Source: Kribbella pratensis (GTDB lineage: Bacteria > Actinomycetota > Actinomycetes > Propionibacteriales > Kribbellaceae). Taken from it: DNA of 64,000 nt. Both the position numbers and the translations under genes were made by a program. The notes under the pieces are model-generated. The model had not been told where the DNA came from. It saw nothing but the letters and a program-made list of their open reading frames with translations, and made no database searches. This document shows, piece after piece, positions 7,437 to 16,336 of this stretch. Location: the NCBI RefSeq assembly GCF_004365355.1, contig NZ_SODP01000001.1, positions 1,185,473-1,249,472 of the forward strand, given 5' to 3'. Within the stretch, counting starts at the first letter, position 1; every line of letters begins with the position of its first letter.

Positions 7437-7934
7437 GCTCAGCAACCCCTTGTCCCGGGGGTAGAGCGGGACGCACCGGCGCAGGAGGTCCTCGAAGGGG
7501 TCAGTTCGCTGATCCGCGCGGTGCGATGTATCGAACACCGGCACCTGATGCCCGACAGCGGGCTGCGGCGGTCCGACGCGAGCGTGCTCAAGATCCTGTA
7601 CAAGGGCGGCGAGCAGCGCGGCGGGGAGATCGCGGCCAAGCTCGGCGTCGACGCGTCGGTGGTGAGCCGGCAGGTAGCAGCGCTGGAGGCCGACGGACTG
7701 GTGAGCCGTCGACCCGACCCGGCCGATGCCCGGGTCGGGCTGGTCAGCCTGGCGCCCGCCGGAAAGGCCCAGCTGGAGGCCCTCTACTCGTCCTACACCC
7801 AGCACCTTCGTGCGGCCCTGGCCGACCTCGACGACGACGCGCTGCTGTCCGCTGCGGAGACCATGCAGCGGATCGCGCACGCCATCACCGAGGTCAACCA
7901 GGTCGTGAGGCGCACACAATCGACTGGAGACTGA
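7428..7934 (+). CDS. MarR-family repressor of the adjacent MFS exporter
   Basis: A 168-residue MarR protein. The DNA-binding core is GGEIAAKLGVDASVVSRQVAALEADGLVSRR, followed by the wing PDPADARVGLVSLAPAG. An upstream in-frame ATG at 7380 lies before the promoter repeats; the ATG at 7428 starts inside the operator cluster and gives MQLAQQPLVPGV, which I prefer. The stop codon shares one base with the ATG of the MFS gene, a standard drug-responsive repressor-exporter pair. The inducer is unknown. Confidence 0.88.
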   Translation: MQLAQQPLVPGVERDAPAQEVLEGVSSLIRAVRCIEHRHLMPDSGLRRSDASVLKILYKGGEQRGGEIAAKLGVDASVVSRQVAALEADGLVSRRPDPADARVGLVSLAPAGKAQLEALYSSYTQHLRAALADLDDDALLSAAETMQRIAHAITEVNQVVRRTQSTGD

Positions 7935-9550
7935 TGACTGTCACCGAGACCCGGCAGCAGGGGGCGTCCAATTCTGGGCCCGCCGCGCCGGAACTCACCC
8001 ACCGCGAGATCCTCGAGATCCTGATCGGCCTGCTCGCCGCGCTGTTCACGGCGATGCTGAGCTCGACGATCGTCAGCAATGCCCTGCCGACGATCATCGC
8101 CGACCTCGAGGGTTCCCAGACGCAGTACACCTGGGTCCTCACAGCGAGCCTGCTGGCCACCACGGTGTCCACGCCGATCTGGGGCAAGCTCGCGGACCTG
8201 GTGAGCAAGAAACTGCTGGTCCAGCTGGCGATCTCGGTCTTCGTGATCGGGTCCGCGCTGGCCGGCCTGTCCCACAACGTGCCGTTCCTGATCGGCGCCC
8301 GCGTCCTGCAGGGCCTCGCGATGGGCGGTCTGATGGCGCTGGCCCAGGCCATCATCGGCGCCGCGATCCCGCCCCGGTCCCGCGGACGCTACTCCGGCTA
8401 CATGGGTGCTGTGATGGCGGTCGCGACCGTCAGCGGCCCGCTCATCGGCGGTGTCATCGTCGATACCTCGTGGCTCGGCTGGCGCTGGTGTTTCTACGTC
8501 TGCGTCCCGCTGGCCGTGGTCAGCCTGGTGATCCTGCAGAAGTACCTGCACCTGCCGCTGATCAAGCGTGAGGTCCGGATCGACTACGTCGGCGCCGTCC
8601 TGATCAGCATCGCGGCCAGCCTGCCGCTGCTGTGGGTCACCTTCGCCGGCACGGACTTCGCCTGGATGTCGTGGCAGTCCGCGCTGTTCGTCGGCGGCAC
8701 ACTGCTCGTCGGGTTCGTCGCCGTGATGGTCGAGAACCGGGTGAAGGAGCCGCTGGTCCCTCTCAAGGTCGTCCGCGAGCGGACCACCGCACTGGCGATC
8801 GTCGCCAGCCTCGCGGTCGGCGTCGCGATGTTTGGCAGCGCGCTGTTCCTCGGGCAGTACTTCCAGATCGCCCGCGGCTACAGCCCGACCGAGGCCGGCC
8901 TGCTGACGATCCCGATGATGCTCGGCTCGTTCTTCGGTTCGGCGGGCTCCGGCCAGCTGATCAGCCGCTTCGGCAAGTGGAAGCGGTACCTGGTCTCCGG
9001 CGGCGTACTGCTGCTCATCGGCCTGCTGATCCTCGGCACGATCGACCACACCTCGCCGTACTGGTACGTCGGACTCGGCATGCTGGCGATGGGTCTCGGT
9101 ATGGGCATGACCATGCAGAACCTGGTCCTCGCCGTACAAAACACCGTGGACGTCCGGGAGATCGGCGCGTCGAGTGCGACCGTGGCGTTCTTCCGCAGCC
9201 TGGGCGGTGCGGTCGGCGTGTCCGCGCTGGGCGCTGTCCTCGCGGCTCACGTGAAGAGCCTGATCGTCGCCGGCGTGCTCGCCGGTCCGGGCGGTGCCGA
9301 GGCGGCGCGCAAGCTCCAGGAGGGTGGCTCCGGCAGCACGAGCCTGCTCGACGTCGGTCACCTGCCGCCGCAGCTGGCCGAGCTGGTGCGGCAGTCGTAC
9401 GGCGATGCGACCGGGCGGATCTTCCTGATCGCGGCCGCGTGTGCGGCTGTCGCACTGATCGCGGTGCTGTTCATCAAGGAGGTCCCGCTCCGCAAGACCG
9501 TCAACAAGGTCGACGTCGAGGACCTGGTCGACAGCAGCGTGCACGACTAG
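7934..9550 (+). CDS. DHA2-type MFS multidrug exporter (EmrB/QacA-like)
   Basis: A 538-residue membrane protein of the 14-helix DHA2 class. TM1 is near residues 30-50. Motif A appears as GKLADLVSKK after TM2. Motif C-like glycines and a proline occur in the GPLIGGVIVDTSWLGWRWCFYV segment. The family exports drugs and cationic or lipophilic compounds by proton antiport. Translation is coupled to the marR gene (TGATG overlap), so expression should follow release of that repressor. Its stop codon overlaps the stop codon of the opposing MFS gene. Confidence 0.9.
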   Translation: MTVTETRQQGASNSGPAAPELTHREILEILIGLLAALFTAMLSSTIVSNALPTIIADLEGSQTQYTWVLTASLLATTVSTPIWGKLADLVSKKLLVQLAISVFVIGSALAGLSHNVPFLIGARVLQGLAMGGLMALAQAIIGAAIPPRSRGRYSGYMGAVMAVATVSGPLIGGVIVDTSWLGWRWCFYVCVPLAVVSLVILQKYLHLPLIKREVRIDYVGAVLISIAASLPLLWVTFAGTDFAWMSWQSALFVGGTLLVGFVAVMVENRVKEPLVPLKVVRERTTALAIVASLAVGVAMFGSALFLGQYFQIARGYSPTEAGLLTIPMMLGSFFGSAGSGQLISRFGKWKRYLVSGGVLLLIGLLILGTIDHTSPYWYVGLGMLAMGLGMGMTMQNLVLAVQNTVDVREIGASSATVAFFRSLGGAVGVSALGAVLAAHVKSLIVAGVLAGPGGAEAARKLQEGGSGSTSLLDVGHLPPQLAELVRQSYGDATGRIFLIAAACAAVALIAVLFIKEVPLRKTVNKVDVEDLVDSSVHD

Positions 9551-10803
9551 AGCTCGGGAGGCTCCAGGCCGGTCAGTTCGCGGGTGCGGATGATTGGTGA
9601 GCCGATCAGCCACAGCACGGCAAGCAGGCCGCCGGCTGCGGACACGAGGAGGGTTTCGCGGACACCGATCCAGGTGCCGAGGAACCCTCCGACGACCGCG
9701 CCGAGCGGCCTGATGCCGTAGTTGATGCTGCTGAACGCACCCGCGACCCGGCTCCGCATGTGGTCGTGGATCACGGCCGCCTGCAACGAGTTCAGCGGTA
9801 CGTCGAAACACATCACCGCGAACGCCCCGACGAACTCGGCCGCACCGAGCGCGGCCGCCTTCAGCCAGGTCGGACCGTCCGCGAACGCGGCGATCGCGAT
9901 CGAGGCGGGGAAGATGATCGCGCCGGCCGCAATCACCGGACCCGCGCCGAACCGCCGGCTCAGTGGGGACGCGCTGACGGCGCCGAGCAGACCGCCGGAG
10001 GCGCCGATGCCGAACGCCAGGCCGATCGTCCCCGCGGACAGCCCGAGGATGCGGCTCGCGAACAGCACGAGCAGCGCCGTACTCATCAGGTTGAAGAAGT
10101 TGACCGTGGTCGCGCAGGCAAGGCTGCGGCTGAGATACGGGTGCTTGAGCACGTAGCGCATGCCGGCCCGAGCTCGCTGGAGGAGTGGCTCGGTCGACTC
10201 CTCGGATACTCCCGGAGTGATCTTCAAGCGGCTGATCTGGATGGCCGAGAAGACGAACGACAGTGCGTCGACGATGATCGCGACCGGTGCAGTGAGGGCC
10301 TGGACGAGCGCGCCGCCCACCGCCGGCCCGGCCATGAACGAGATCGAGTGGGTCGCGGAGAGCTTGCTGTTCGCCTCCATGAACTGGTCGCGATCGACCA
10401 GTCGCACGAAGAACGACGCGTATGCCGTACCGAACACGACCTGTGCCGTGCCGGCCAGGATCGCGATCGCGTACAAGTGGCCCAGGGCAAGGAGATCGAG
10501 CCAGTAGGCGACCGGCAGTGAGAGCAGCAGGACGGTGCGGGCCAGGTCGGCCGCGATCATCAGCGGGCGTTTGTCGCGGCGGTGGTCGACCCAGGTGCCG
10601 ATGAACAGCGACGCGATGTTCGGCAGCCAGACCGCCGCGGTCAGGAAGCCGACCTGGCTCGGGGAGGCATCGAGCAGCGTCACGGCGATCAACGGCAACG
10701 CGAGCTCGGTGACCCGGTCGCCGAACGCCGAGATCGTCTGCGCCGACCAGAACGTGCGGAACCGGCGATCGCGCCACAGGCTGGTGGCGGAGAGCGTGCT
10801 CAC
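9547..10803 (-). CDS. MFS transporter (12-helix, EntS/MFS_3-like)
   Basis: A 418-residue transporter beginning LWRDRRFRTFWSAQTISAFGDRVTELALPLIA, typical of the MFS_3 family that includes the enterobactin exporter EntS and macrolide-efflux-like proteins. Motif A-like GTWVDHRRDKRPLM follows TM2. The start is GTG at 10803, overlapping the ArsR stop codon as GTGA, so the two form an operon. The substrate is unknown, but an adjacent repressor makes efflux of an inducing compound likely. Confidence 0.87.
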   Translation of the reverse strand: MSTLSATSLWRDRRFRTFWSAQTISAFGDRVTELALPLIAVTLLDASPSQVGFLTAAVWLPNIASLFIGTWVDHRRDKRPLMIAADLARTVLLLSLPVAYWLDLLALGHLYAIAILAGTAQVVFGTAYASFFVRLVDRDQFMEANSKLSATHSISFMAGPAVGGALVQALTAPVAIIVDALSFVFSAIQISRLKITPGVSEESTEPLLQRARAGMRYVLKHPYLSRSLACATTVNFFNLMSTALLVLFASRILGLSAGTIGLAFGIGASGGLLGAVSASPLSRRFGAGPVIAAGAIIFPASIAIAAFADGPTWLKAAALGAAEFVGAFAVMCFDVPLNSLQAAVIHDHMRSRVAGAFSSINYGIRPLGAVVGGFLGTWIGVRETLLVSAAGGLLAVLWLIGSPIIRTRELTGLEPPEL

Positions 10804-11402
10804 GAACCAGCCTCCGGATCGGTTGCTTCAGGCAACGATAGGCGGATGAACCGGACCGGCCGGGCGCCCTCCGGGGTGCGGCCGGCGTCCCGGCGACCGA
10901 CGTACGGCGCGATCAGCTGCTCGATCGCCGCCTCGAGTTCCTCGGCCTCCGCGGCGGTCAGCTCGAGCCGGGTGTTGGCAGATCCGGCGAGCCGGCTCCA
11001 CTCCGGCTCGAGCGTGGGTTCGGTCTCGGCCAGCCAGCGTTGGGCGGTCTCGAGGGCCTGGTTCATCATCTCGGCGCGCAGTAGCCGTCCGGCGACGGCG
11101 CCCTCCGGTGTGTCGGGCATCTCGTACCGGAAGCCGCGGGCGACCGCGTTCCACCAGCGTTGCCGGCGGTCGCTCCCGGTTGGCGGCGGCACGTCGATGA
11201 CCAGTCCGAAGTCCGCCAGGTGGCGCAGGTGCCAGCTGGTCACCGAGGGGGAGGCGCCGACGTGCTCGGACAACTGGGTGGCTGTGGCCGGGCCGTTCTT
11301 CTGCAGGTAGCTGAGCGCAGCGAGCCGGACCGGATGCGCCAGCGCACGCATCGCCTGCGGATCGGTGATCTCGAAATCGCCGTACGGATTTCTGAGAGAC
11401 AT
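10800..11402 (-). CDS. ArsR-type winged-helix regulator (HTH_20)
   Basis: A 200-residue regulator. The N-terminal wHTH reads DPQAMRALAHPVRLAALSYLQKNGPATATQLSEHVGASPSVTSWHLRHLADFGLV, and a helical C-terminal part may bind ligand. It lacks the paired-cysteine metal motif of classical ArsR/SmtB sensors, so organic ligands are more likely. I chose the start MSLRNPYGDFEI (11402); the longer open frame upstream crosses the promoter and the opposing gene. It is translationally coupled to the MFS gene. Confidence 0.85.
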   Translation of the reverse strand: MSLRNPYGDFEITDPQAMRALAHPVRLAALSYLQKNGPATATQLSEHVGASPSVTSWHLRHLADFGLVIDVPPPTGSDRRQRWWNAVARGFRYEMPDTPEGAVAGRLLRAEMMNQALETAQRWLAETEPTLEPEWSRLAGSANTRLELTAAEAEELEAAIEQLIAPYVGRRDAGRTPEGARPVRFIRLSLPEATDPEAGS

Positions 11403-11424
11403 GTTTCGAGAGTAATCTCTCAGA
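11391..11424. promoter_or_regulatory. Operator-like palindromes at the ArsR start
   Basis: TCTGAGAG (11391-11398) and CTCTCAGA (11417-11424) are perfect inverted repeats spaced by 18 nt. The compact GAGAGTAATCTCTC palindrome (11408-11420) lies within. The site overlaps the ArsR start region and faces the ECF sigma gene, so it probably mediates autorepression and may affect the divergent gene. Confidence 0.5.
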
Positions 11425-11477
11425 TCTCGCGCAGGCAACCTCTGTCGCCGGTCCGGGTACGGCGGGACACTGAGTGC

Positions 11478-11951
11478 GTGGATGACCGAAGGGCGGATAT
11501 TGCCGCTCTGTACCGGCAGACCTGGCCGCCGCTGATCGGTGTACTGGTGTCGATCGGCGGATCGCGCCTGGATGCCGAGTTGGTGGCGCAGGACGCGTAC
11601 GCGCGGCTGCTCGGGCGCTGGGACGCCATCCGCCGGTACGAGGATCCGGAGGCGTGGGTGCGCGGGGTCGCCGTACGGACGATGGTCGGTCGGTTGCGTC
11701 GTCGCGAGGTGGTGCCGCGTCTGGCGGCCCGGCTCATCGGTCGTCCGGCTCCGGTGGGTGAGCCCGCTGGTGACGTGGCGGCCGCGTTGGCGGGGATCAC
11801 GCCGGAGCAGCGGGCGGTCGTCGTACTGCATGACGTGATGGAGTTGCCGGTCGAGCAGATCGCTGTGGACCTGGAGCTCCCGGTCGGCGCGGTGAACGCG
11901 CGATTGGCCCGGGCCCGGCGCGCACTCGGGCGGGTGCTCGAGGATGCGTGA
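11478..11951 (+). CDS. ECF-type RNA polymerase sigma factor (SigE-like)
   Basis: A 157-residue sigma factor with region 2 (ADIAALYRQTWPPLIGV, then AELVAQDAYARLLGRWDAI) and region 4 (LAGITPEQRAVVVLHDVMELPVEQIAVDLELPVGAVNARLARARRALG) only, as in ECF factors. The start GTG at 11478 (MDDRRADIAALYRQ) matches the family; the longer open frame upstream is shadow sequence. The next gene overlaps by 8 nt and encodes a single-pass membrane protein that is the likely regulator. The target promoter is not identified. Confidence 0.87.
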   Translation: MDDRRADIAALYRQTWPPLIGVLVSIGGSRLDAELVAQDAYARLLGRWDAIRRYEDPEAWVRGVAVRTMVGRLRRREVVPRLAARLIGRPAPVGEPAGDVAAALAGITPEQRAVVVLHDVMELPVEQIAVDLELPVGAVNARLARARRALGRVLEDA

Positions 11952-12576
11952 CCTGCTCGTCGAGTACGTCGAGGAGCGGACGCCGGACGAGGCGCCGCCG
12001 TTCGAGGAGCTCGAGCGGGCCGCGCGCGACTTACGGCGCCGACGGTACGTCGTGTCCGCAGCGGTTGTGGCGATGGTGATCGTGGCCGGGATCGCCGGTG
12101 TCCTCGGCTATCCGAGAGCTGCGACCGAGCCGACGCTCGGGCTCGAACTGCCGAAGTACGCCGTCGATGGGCCGGCGCCGCAGCAGTACAAGCTCGGTAC
12201 GACGGTGATCCTGCTGCGGGGCGAGATCACGGTGAGGTGGGCGCGGGCGGATCCGGAGCTGGTCTCGTTGCTGACCGTGGGAGTCGAACCGGACGAGGTC
12301 GCGATCGAGCCGTGCCTGCCGAACACGGTGGTGCGGATCCTGTCCCAGGACGGCGGGTCGGTCCGGATCGCGGCGTACCGGTACGGCATCGCGCCGGACC
12401 AGAACGAAGGCCACCAGTGCAACAATCCGGGACCCGCGCCGACGACTCTCCAGGTCGACCTGAAGACACCGCTGGGGAATCGGACGGTGTACGCCGGGAC
12501 GACCGGCGAACGTGTTGTGCTGAAGGGGCGCGACTGCCTCAGGCCGGCCGGCTCGTTCGCTGCCAGATGTCGCTGA
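11944..12576 (+). CDS. Single-pass membrane protein, putative anti-sigma partner
   Basis: A 210-residue protein with an acidic cytosolic N-terminal segment (about residues 1-37, VEYVEERTPDEAPPFEELERAARDL), an RRRR stop-transfer flank, one TM helix (about 39-58) and an extracytoplasmic domain containing several cysteines. This layout and the 8-nt overlap with the ECF sigma gene fit the sigma/transmembrane-partner pairs common in actinobacteria. No zinc-binding anti-sigma (HX3CX2C) motif is seen, so the anti-sigma role is contextual. Its last 38 nt overlap the opposing GNAT gene. Confidence 0.6.
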   Translation: MRDLLVEYVEERTPDEAPPFEELERAARDLRRRRYVVSAAVVAMVIVAGIAGVLGYPRAATEPTLGLELPKYAVDGPAPQQYKLGTTVILLRGEITVRWARADPELVSLLTVGVEPDEVAIEPCLPNTVVRILSQDGGSVRIAAYRYGIAPDQNEGHQCNNPGPAPTTLQVDLKTPLGNRTVYAGTTGERVVLKGRDCLRPAGSFAARCR

Positions 12577-13612
12577 TCAGGTCGGGATGCATGCCGACGC
12601 CGGTGTAGAGAGCGACCGCGGGGGTGGGGTTGCTGGAGTCGACGTGGAGGATCGTGCCGTCGCGTCCGGCTGCTGCGTCGGCGGCGAAAGCGGTGCGGAG
12701 GAGGAACTTGGCGAGCCCGCGTCCGCGGGCAGCCGGTACGACGGCGAGGCGGCCGACGTATCCGCAGTTGTCGGTGCTGACGAAGTTGTCGTTGCACTCG
12801 GTCACGGCGACCGGTTGCCCGTCCAGCTCGACGATCGTCACCATCGACCAGTCGAACGTCGACCGGCTCTCTCGCGACTCCACCCACTCCTCGAACGGCC
12901 GCGGCAACGCACCCGGCTGCTCCTTGAACGCCTCGACCAACACACCATGCGCCGCCCGCCTACTCGCCTCGTCCGGCGCCCCCCGCCGCACAACAACCCC
13001 GTCCGGCACAGTCGGCGCGGCGACCGCCCCGTCAAACCCGATCCGCATCCGCTGCACCGAGGTGCCAATCACAAACCCTCGTGCAAGCAGCACCTCGGGT
13101 AGCAAACGATCCTGCCGGATCACCCCGACCCGCACCACAAGCTCGCCCGCCCCGCCGGCTGCGCCGGCTGGGCGGGCGGAGAAGGCGAGATCGCCGACGT
13201 CAGTCGAGCTGGCGGGGCTGGTAGGCCCAGCTGGGCGGGTGGCGTCAGCCGAGCTGGCTGGGCCGGTAGGGCTGCGAGTCCCAGCTCGTCCGCTCGCGTC
13301 GGTGGCGCGGTGTTCGGCTTGGGTTAGGAGCCAGTGGAGGACGGCTGGGTGGTCGCTCAGGATGTCTACGTTCACGTGGGTGTTGGTTGTGACCGCGGTT
13401 GCGGAGCCGGCGAACTGGCCGTCGGGGGCGAGTACTACCCAGCCGTCAGTGGTGAGATTGATGCCGGGGTCGCGGAGGTAGTTGGCGACGTCCTCGGAGC
13501 TGTGTTTGGGGAAGCCCAGAAGGGCGGAGGTGTAAGCCGCGGACTGCTCGGCGATGAGGGGAGCGTCTTCCAGAACCATCGGGCGGGATGTGTACCCGGC
13601 GGGAAGACTCAT
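12539..13612 (-). CDS. GNAT N-acetyltransferase, two-domain, with low-complexity insert
   Basis: A 357-residue protein. The C-terminal GNAT core is recognisable from NCGYVGRLAVVPAARGRGLAKFLLRTAF (acetyl-CoA loop RGRGLA) and HVDSSNPTPAVALYTGVGM. The N-terminal half resembles a second, degenerate GNAT fold, as in the MshD-like class. It is a close paralogue of the upstream gene (13609-14559) and overlaps it by ATGA. It differs by about 45 extra residues (about 103-147) rich in S, P, T, A and G, encoded by locally repetitive DNA. The substrate is unknown. Confidence 0.82.
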   Translation of the reverse strand: MSLPAGYTSRPMVLEDAPLIAEQSAAYTSALLGFPKHSSEDVANYLRDPGINLTTDGWVVLAPDGQFAGSATAVTTNTHVNVDILSDHPAVLHWLLTQAEHRATDASGRAGTRSPTGPASSADATRPAGPTSPASSTDVGDLAFSARPAGAAGGAGELVVRVGVIRQDRLLPEVLLARGFVIGTSVQRMRIGFDGAVAAPTVPDGVVVRRGAPDEASRRAAHGVLVEAFKEQPGALPRPFEEWVESRESRSTFDWSMVTIVELDGQPVAVTECNDNFVSTDNCGYVGRLAVVPAARGRGLAKFLLRTAFAADAAAGRDGTILHVDSSNPTPAVALYTGVGMHPDLISDIWQRTSRPA

Positions 13613-14559
13613 GCGGTTACCTCGCGCCGCAAGACCTCCATCACCAGGACGGGTTGCATGCCGACCGACAGGTAGACGCCGAGGGCAGGTGTCGGGTTGT
13701 TGGTGTCGACGTGCAGGATCGTGCCGGCTCGGCCCGCCGCCGCGTCGAGCGCGAACTGATCCCGCAGCAGGAACTTCGCCAGACCCTTGCCCCGCGCCTT
13801 CTCCAGGACACCCAACCGCCCGATGTACCCGCAGTTCTCGTCCTCGACGAACTGGTTCGTGCACGACCGGATCGCCACGACCTCACCGTCGAGTTCGAGC
13901 AACGTCAGCTGCGACCAGTCGAACGCCGAGAAGTTCTCCTGCGCCGCGTGCCACTCCTCGAACGACCGCGGCGTGAACCCGAACTGCCCCTTGAAACTAT
14001 CGTTCAGTACGGCGTGCCCCGCGCGCTGACCAGCCTCGTCCGGCGCACCCCGCCGTACCGTCACCCCGGCCGGAACCTCTGGTACGGCGACCGGCCCGGC
14101 GTGATCGATCCGCATCCGGTGGAACGTCGTACCGGGCTCGAAACCGCAGCCGGCCAAGCGATCCCGGCGCGCGGCGTCCAGCTGATAGTTGACGGCGTCC
14201 AGCTGGATCGACGGGTGCCCGTACATCCGGGCAAACTCTTCCGCACGCCCGAGGATGCGCTCAAACAGGTAGGTCTCGATGGCGAGGTCTGTGGTGACCA
14301 GGTCCAGCTCGACCTGGCGGTGGTCGCCCTTGCCGAAGACTGCGCCGTAGCCGACCAGCCGCGAACCGTCGTACACCAGCCAGCCGTCGGTGGACGGGTC
14401 GAAGCCAGGCTCGGTGAGCTGGTCCTCCGCATCCTCCAGCGTGTAGTCGGCGAAGCCGATCACCGGAGTGTTGTAGTCCGACACCAGCTCGAGGAGCGCC
14501 TGCGCGTCCTCCTTCGCCGGCGGACGGACGGTATACGCGGATGGCAGTACGGCGGTCAT
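13609..14559 (-). CDS. GNAT N-acetyltransferase, two-domain (MshD-like)
   Basis: A 316-residue paralogue of the following gene. Its C-terminal GNAT core reads ENCGYIGRLGVLEKARGKGLAKFLLRDQF and HVDTNNPTPALGVYLSVGM. The N-terminal half (YTVRPPAKEDAQALLELVSDYN...) resembles a degenerate GNAT repeat. I start it at MTAVLPSAYTVRPP (14559) because the longer frame runs back into the carboxypeptidase stop region. The stop codon overlaps the next start (ATGA), so the tandem pair is co-translated. The mycothiol-synthase fold is a resemblance only; the substrate is unknown. Confidence 0.82.
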   Translation of the reverse strand: MTAVLPSAYTVRPPAKEDAQALLELVSDYNTPVIGFADYTLEDAEDQLTEPGFDPSTDGWLVYDGSRLVGYGAVFGKGDHRQVELDLVTTDLAIETYLFERILGRAEEFARMYGHPSIQLDAVNYQLDAARRDRLAGCGFEPGTTFHRMRIDHAGPVAVPEVPAGVTVRRGAPDEAGQRAGHAVLNDSFKGQFGFTPRSFEEWHAAQENFSAFDWSQLTLLELDGEVVAIRSCTNQFVEDENCGYIGRLGVLEKARGKGLAKFLLRDQFALDAAAGRAGTILHVDTNNPTPALGVYLSVGMQPVLVMEVLRREVTA

Positions 14560-14599
14560 GCACTCATGGTGGTGAACGACCGCCGTACTGTCGAACTGA

Positions 14600-16168
14600 T
14601 TAGCAGGCCTTGTCCCACTCCAGGTCACACGTGGTCTGAGCGGTCTTCAAATTGCTGACGGCGGCCGGGGGAGTGCCCTGGTCGGACCACGACGCGAGCG
14701 TGACGCCGACAGCGTCCTCGATCGAGCGGGGGCTGACCAGGTAGTTGTTGCTGATCATCGAGAACACCAGCTTGCGGCCGTCCTTGTTCGACACGTAGCC
14801 GGACAGGGCGGTGACGCCGGTGAGCGATCCGGTCTTGCCGTGCAGGTTGTTTGCGGCCGGGGTGTTCTGCATCCGGCTGCGAAGCGTGCCACCGACGAAC
14901 CGGTCCGGGTTGCCGGCGATCGGCAGGGCGTCGTACCACTGCTGGAACCACGGCTCCTTGCGCGCGGCGATCAGGATGTCGGTGATCGCGTCACCGGTCA
15001 CGTTCACCTTGCGCGACAGGCCGGAACCGTCGGACAGCCGGATCCGGCTGGTGTCGACGCCGACGCTCTTCGCGTAGTTCGTCACCACGTCCAGCCCGGC
15101 CGGCCAGCTGCCGTCGGCCTCGACGACTGCGCCCATCGCCTTCACCAGCGTCTCGGCGTGCATGTTGTTCGAGAGCTTGAGGAACGGCGTGAGCAGCTCG
15201 CCGACGGTCATCGACTCGTCCCGGGCCAGGCGGGAAGCGCCGGTCGGGGTGGTCGCGTTCTTGATGTGGCCGCTGACCGAGATGCCTTGCGCGGTCAGCG
15301 CCCGGCGGAACACGTCGGCGGCGTACAGCTCGGGCTCCCAGACGGTCACCCAGTCCTGCTCGACCGCGGACCCGAGCGGCATCGAGCCGGTCACCCGGAC
15401 GACGTTGGTGCCGTGGTCGCGATCGACGCTGATCGTGTTCGAGGTCCCGGCCGCGCCGGTCGTCGCGGTGTTGACGATCTTGAGCACGCCGTTCGCGGGG
15501 ACGAGGTTCAGGTTCACCGGCGCCCCGGCCGCGGCCCCGGGACGGGTCTCGACGATCGCCGTACCGGAGTCGTAGTCGGTGTTCGGGGCCAGCGTCAGCG
15601 CGGAGATCTGGGCGTTGTAGTAGTACGGCTCGTCGTCCCAGGCCCAGCTGTCGCCGAGCCGGACGTGGTCGAAGTACGAGTCGTCCGCGATCAGGTCGCC
15701 GTCGACCCGCCGGACGCCGGCCGCCTTCAGCTGCTTGGCCAGGCCGACGTAGTCGGACTCCAGTGCGGTCGGGTCGCCGTACCCCTTCAGGTAGAGGTCA
15801 CCGCGCAGCTTCCCACCGCGGACGGGTGCGGTGGCGAGTACGTCGGTGTGGAAGCGGTACGACGGGCCGAGCACATGCATCGCGGCCGTCGACGTGAACA
15901 GCTTGGTGTTCGAGGCGGGCAGCATCCGCTGGTCGCCGTTGCGGTTGTACAGCGTCTCCCCGGTGGTCGCGTCGAGGACCACGAGCTCGACCTGCGACCC
16001 GTCGTACCGGCTGTCGTTCAGCAAGCTGTCGAGCCGCTGCTGCAAAGCCGTCTCTTGTACTGCGGTCGGCGCGCCGCTCGACTGCGTGGCGACGCCGCCG
16101 ACAACTGCCGCGACAGCGGCCACCGCGGCGACCAACCCGCGCCCCGACACTCTCGGTAAATGACTCAC
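14600..16168 (-). CDS. dacB: D-alanyl-D-alanine carboxypeptidase/endopeptidase (PBP4/DacB-type)
   Basis: A 522-residue exported class C penicillin-binding protein (S13). A signal/anchor helix (GRGLVAAVAAVAAVVGGVA) is followed by the SXXK motif SNTK (Ser86), the SXN motif in LKLSNNMHAE and the KTG motif HGKTGSLTG near residue 443. A large insert between SXXK and SXN (YLKGYGDPTALESD...) is typical of PBP4. It trims or cleaves peptidoglycan cross-links outside the membrane. The start is GTG at 16168 (MSHLPRVSGRG); the longer frame upstream is not real. It is divergent from the GH43 gene and upstream of the GNAT pair on the same strand. Confidence 0.92.
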   Translation of the reverse strand: MSHLPRVSGRGLVAAVAAVAAVVGGVATQSSGAPTAVQETALQQRLDSLLNDSRYDGSQVELVVLDATTGETLYNRNGDQRMLPASNTKLFTSTAAMHVLGPSYRFHTDVLATAPVRGGKLRGDLYLKGYGDPTALESDYVGLAKQLKAAGVRRVDGDLIADDSYFDHVRLGDSWAWDDEPYYYNAQISALTLAPNTDYDSGTAIVETRPGAAAGAPVNLNLVPANGVLKIVNTATTGAAGTSNTISVDRDHGTNVVRVTGSMPLGSAVEQDWVTVWEPELYAADVFRRALTAQGISVSGHIKNATTPTGASRLARDESMTVGELLTPFLKLSNNMHAETLVKAMGAVVEADGSWPAGLDVVTNYAKSVGVDTSRIRLSDGSGLSRKVNVTGDAITDILIAARKEPWFQQWYDALPIAGNPDRFVGGTLRSRMQNTPAANNLHGKTGSLTGVTALSGYVSNKDGRKLVFSMISNNYLVSPRSIEDAVGVTLASWSDQGTPPAAVSNLKTAQTTCDLEWDKAC

Positions 16169-16336
16169 GAGAAACTCCCTCAAACCAGGCGGAAAACAAC
16201 TAGCCGGAGTCAACACCTCCCGGCGCCCCGGGTCCAGGGATCGCAGGAAGAAGGAAAAAGAAGGGAGGGGGTGTCTTTCAGGTGAATCGATGGAAAAGTT
16301 GCTCGTACAGGTATCCGCCCCCACCTGAGGAGTCCC

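Noticed and set aside
7421..9550. A 709-residue fusion of a regulator-region frame with the MFS exporter.
   Set aside because: The first part is the marR gene in the wrong frame; the MFS protein starts at 7934 with translational coupling.
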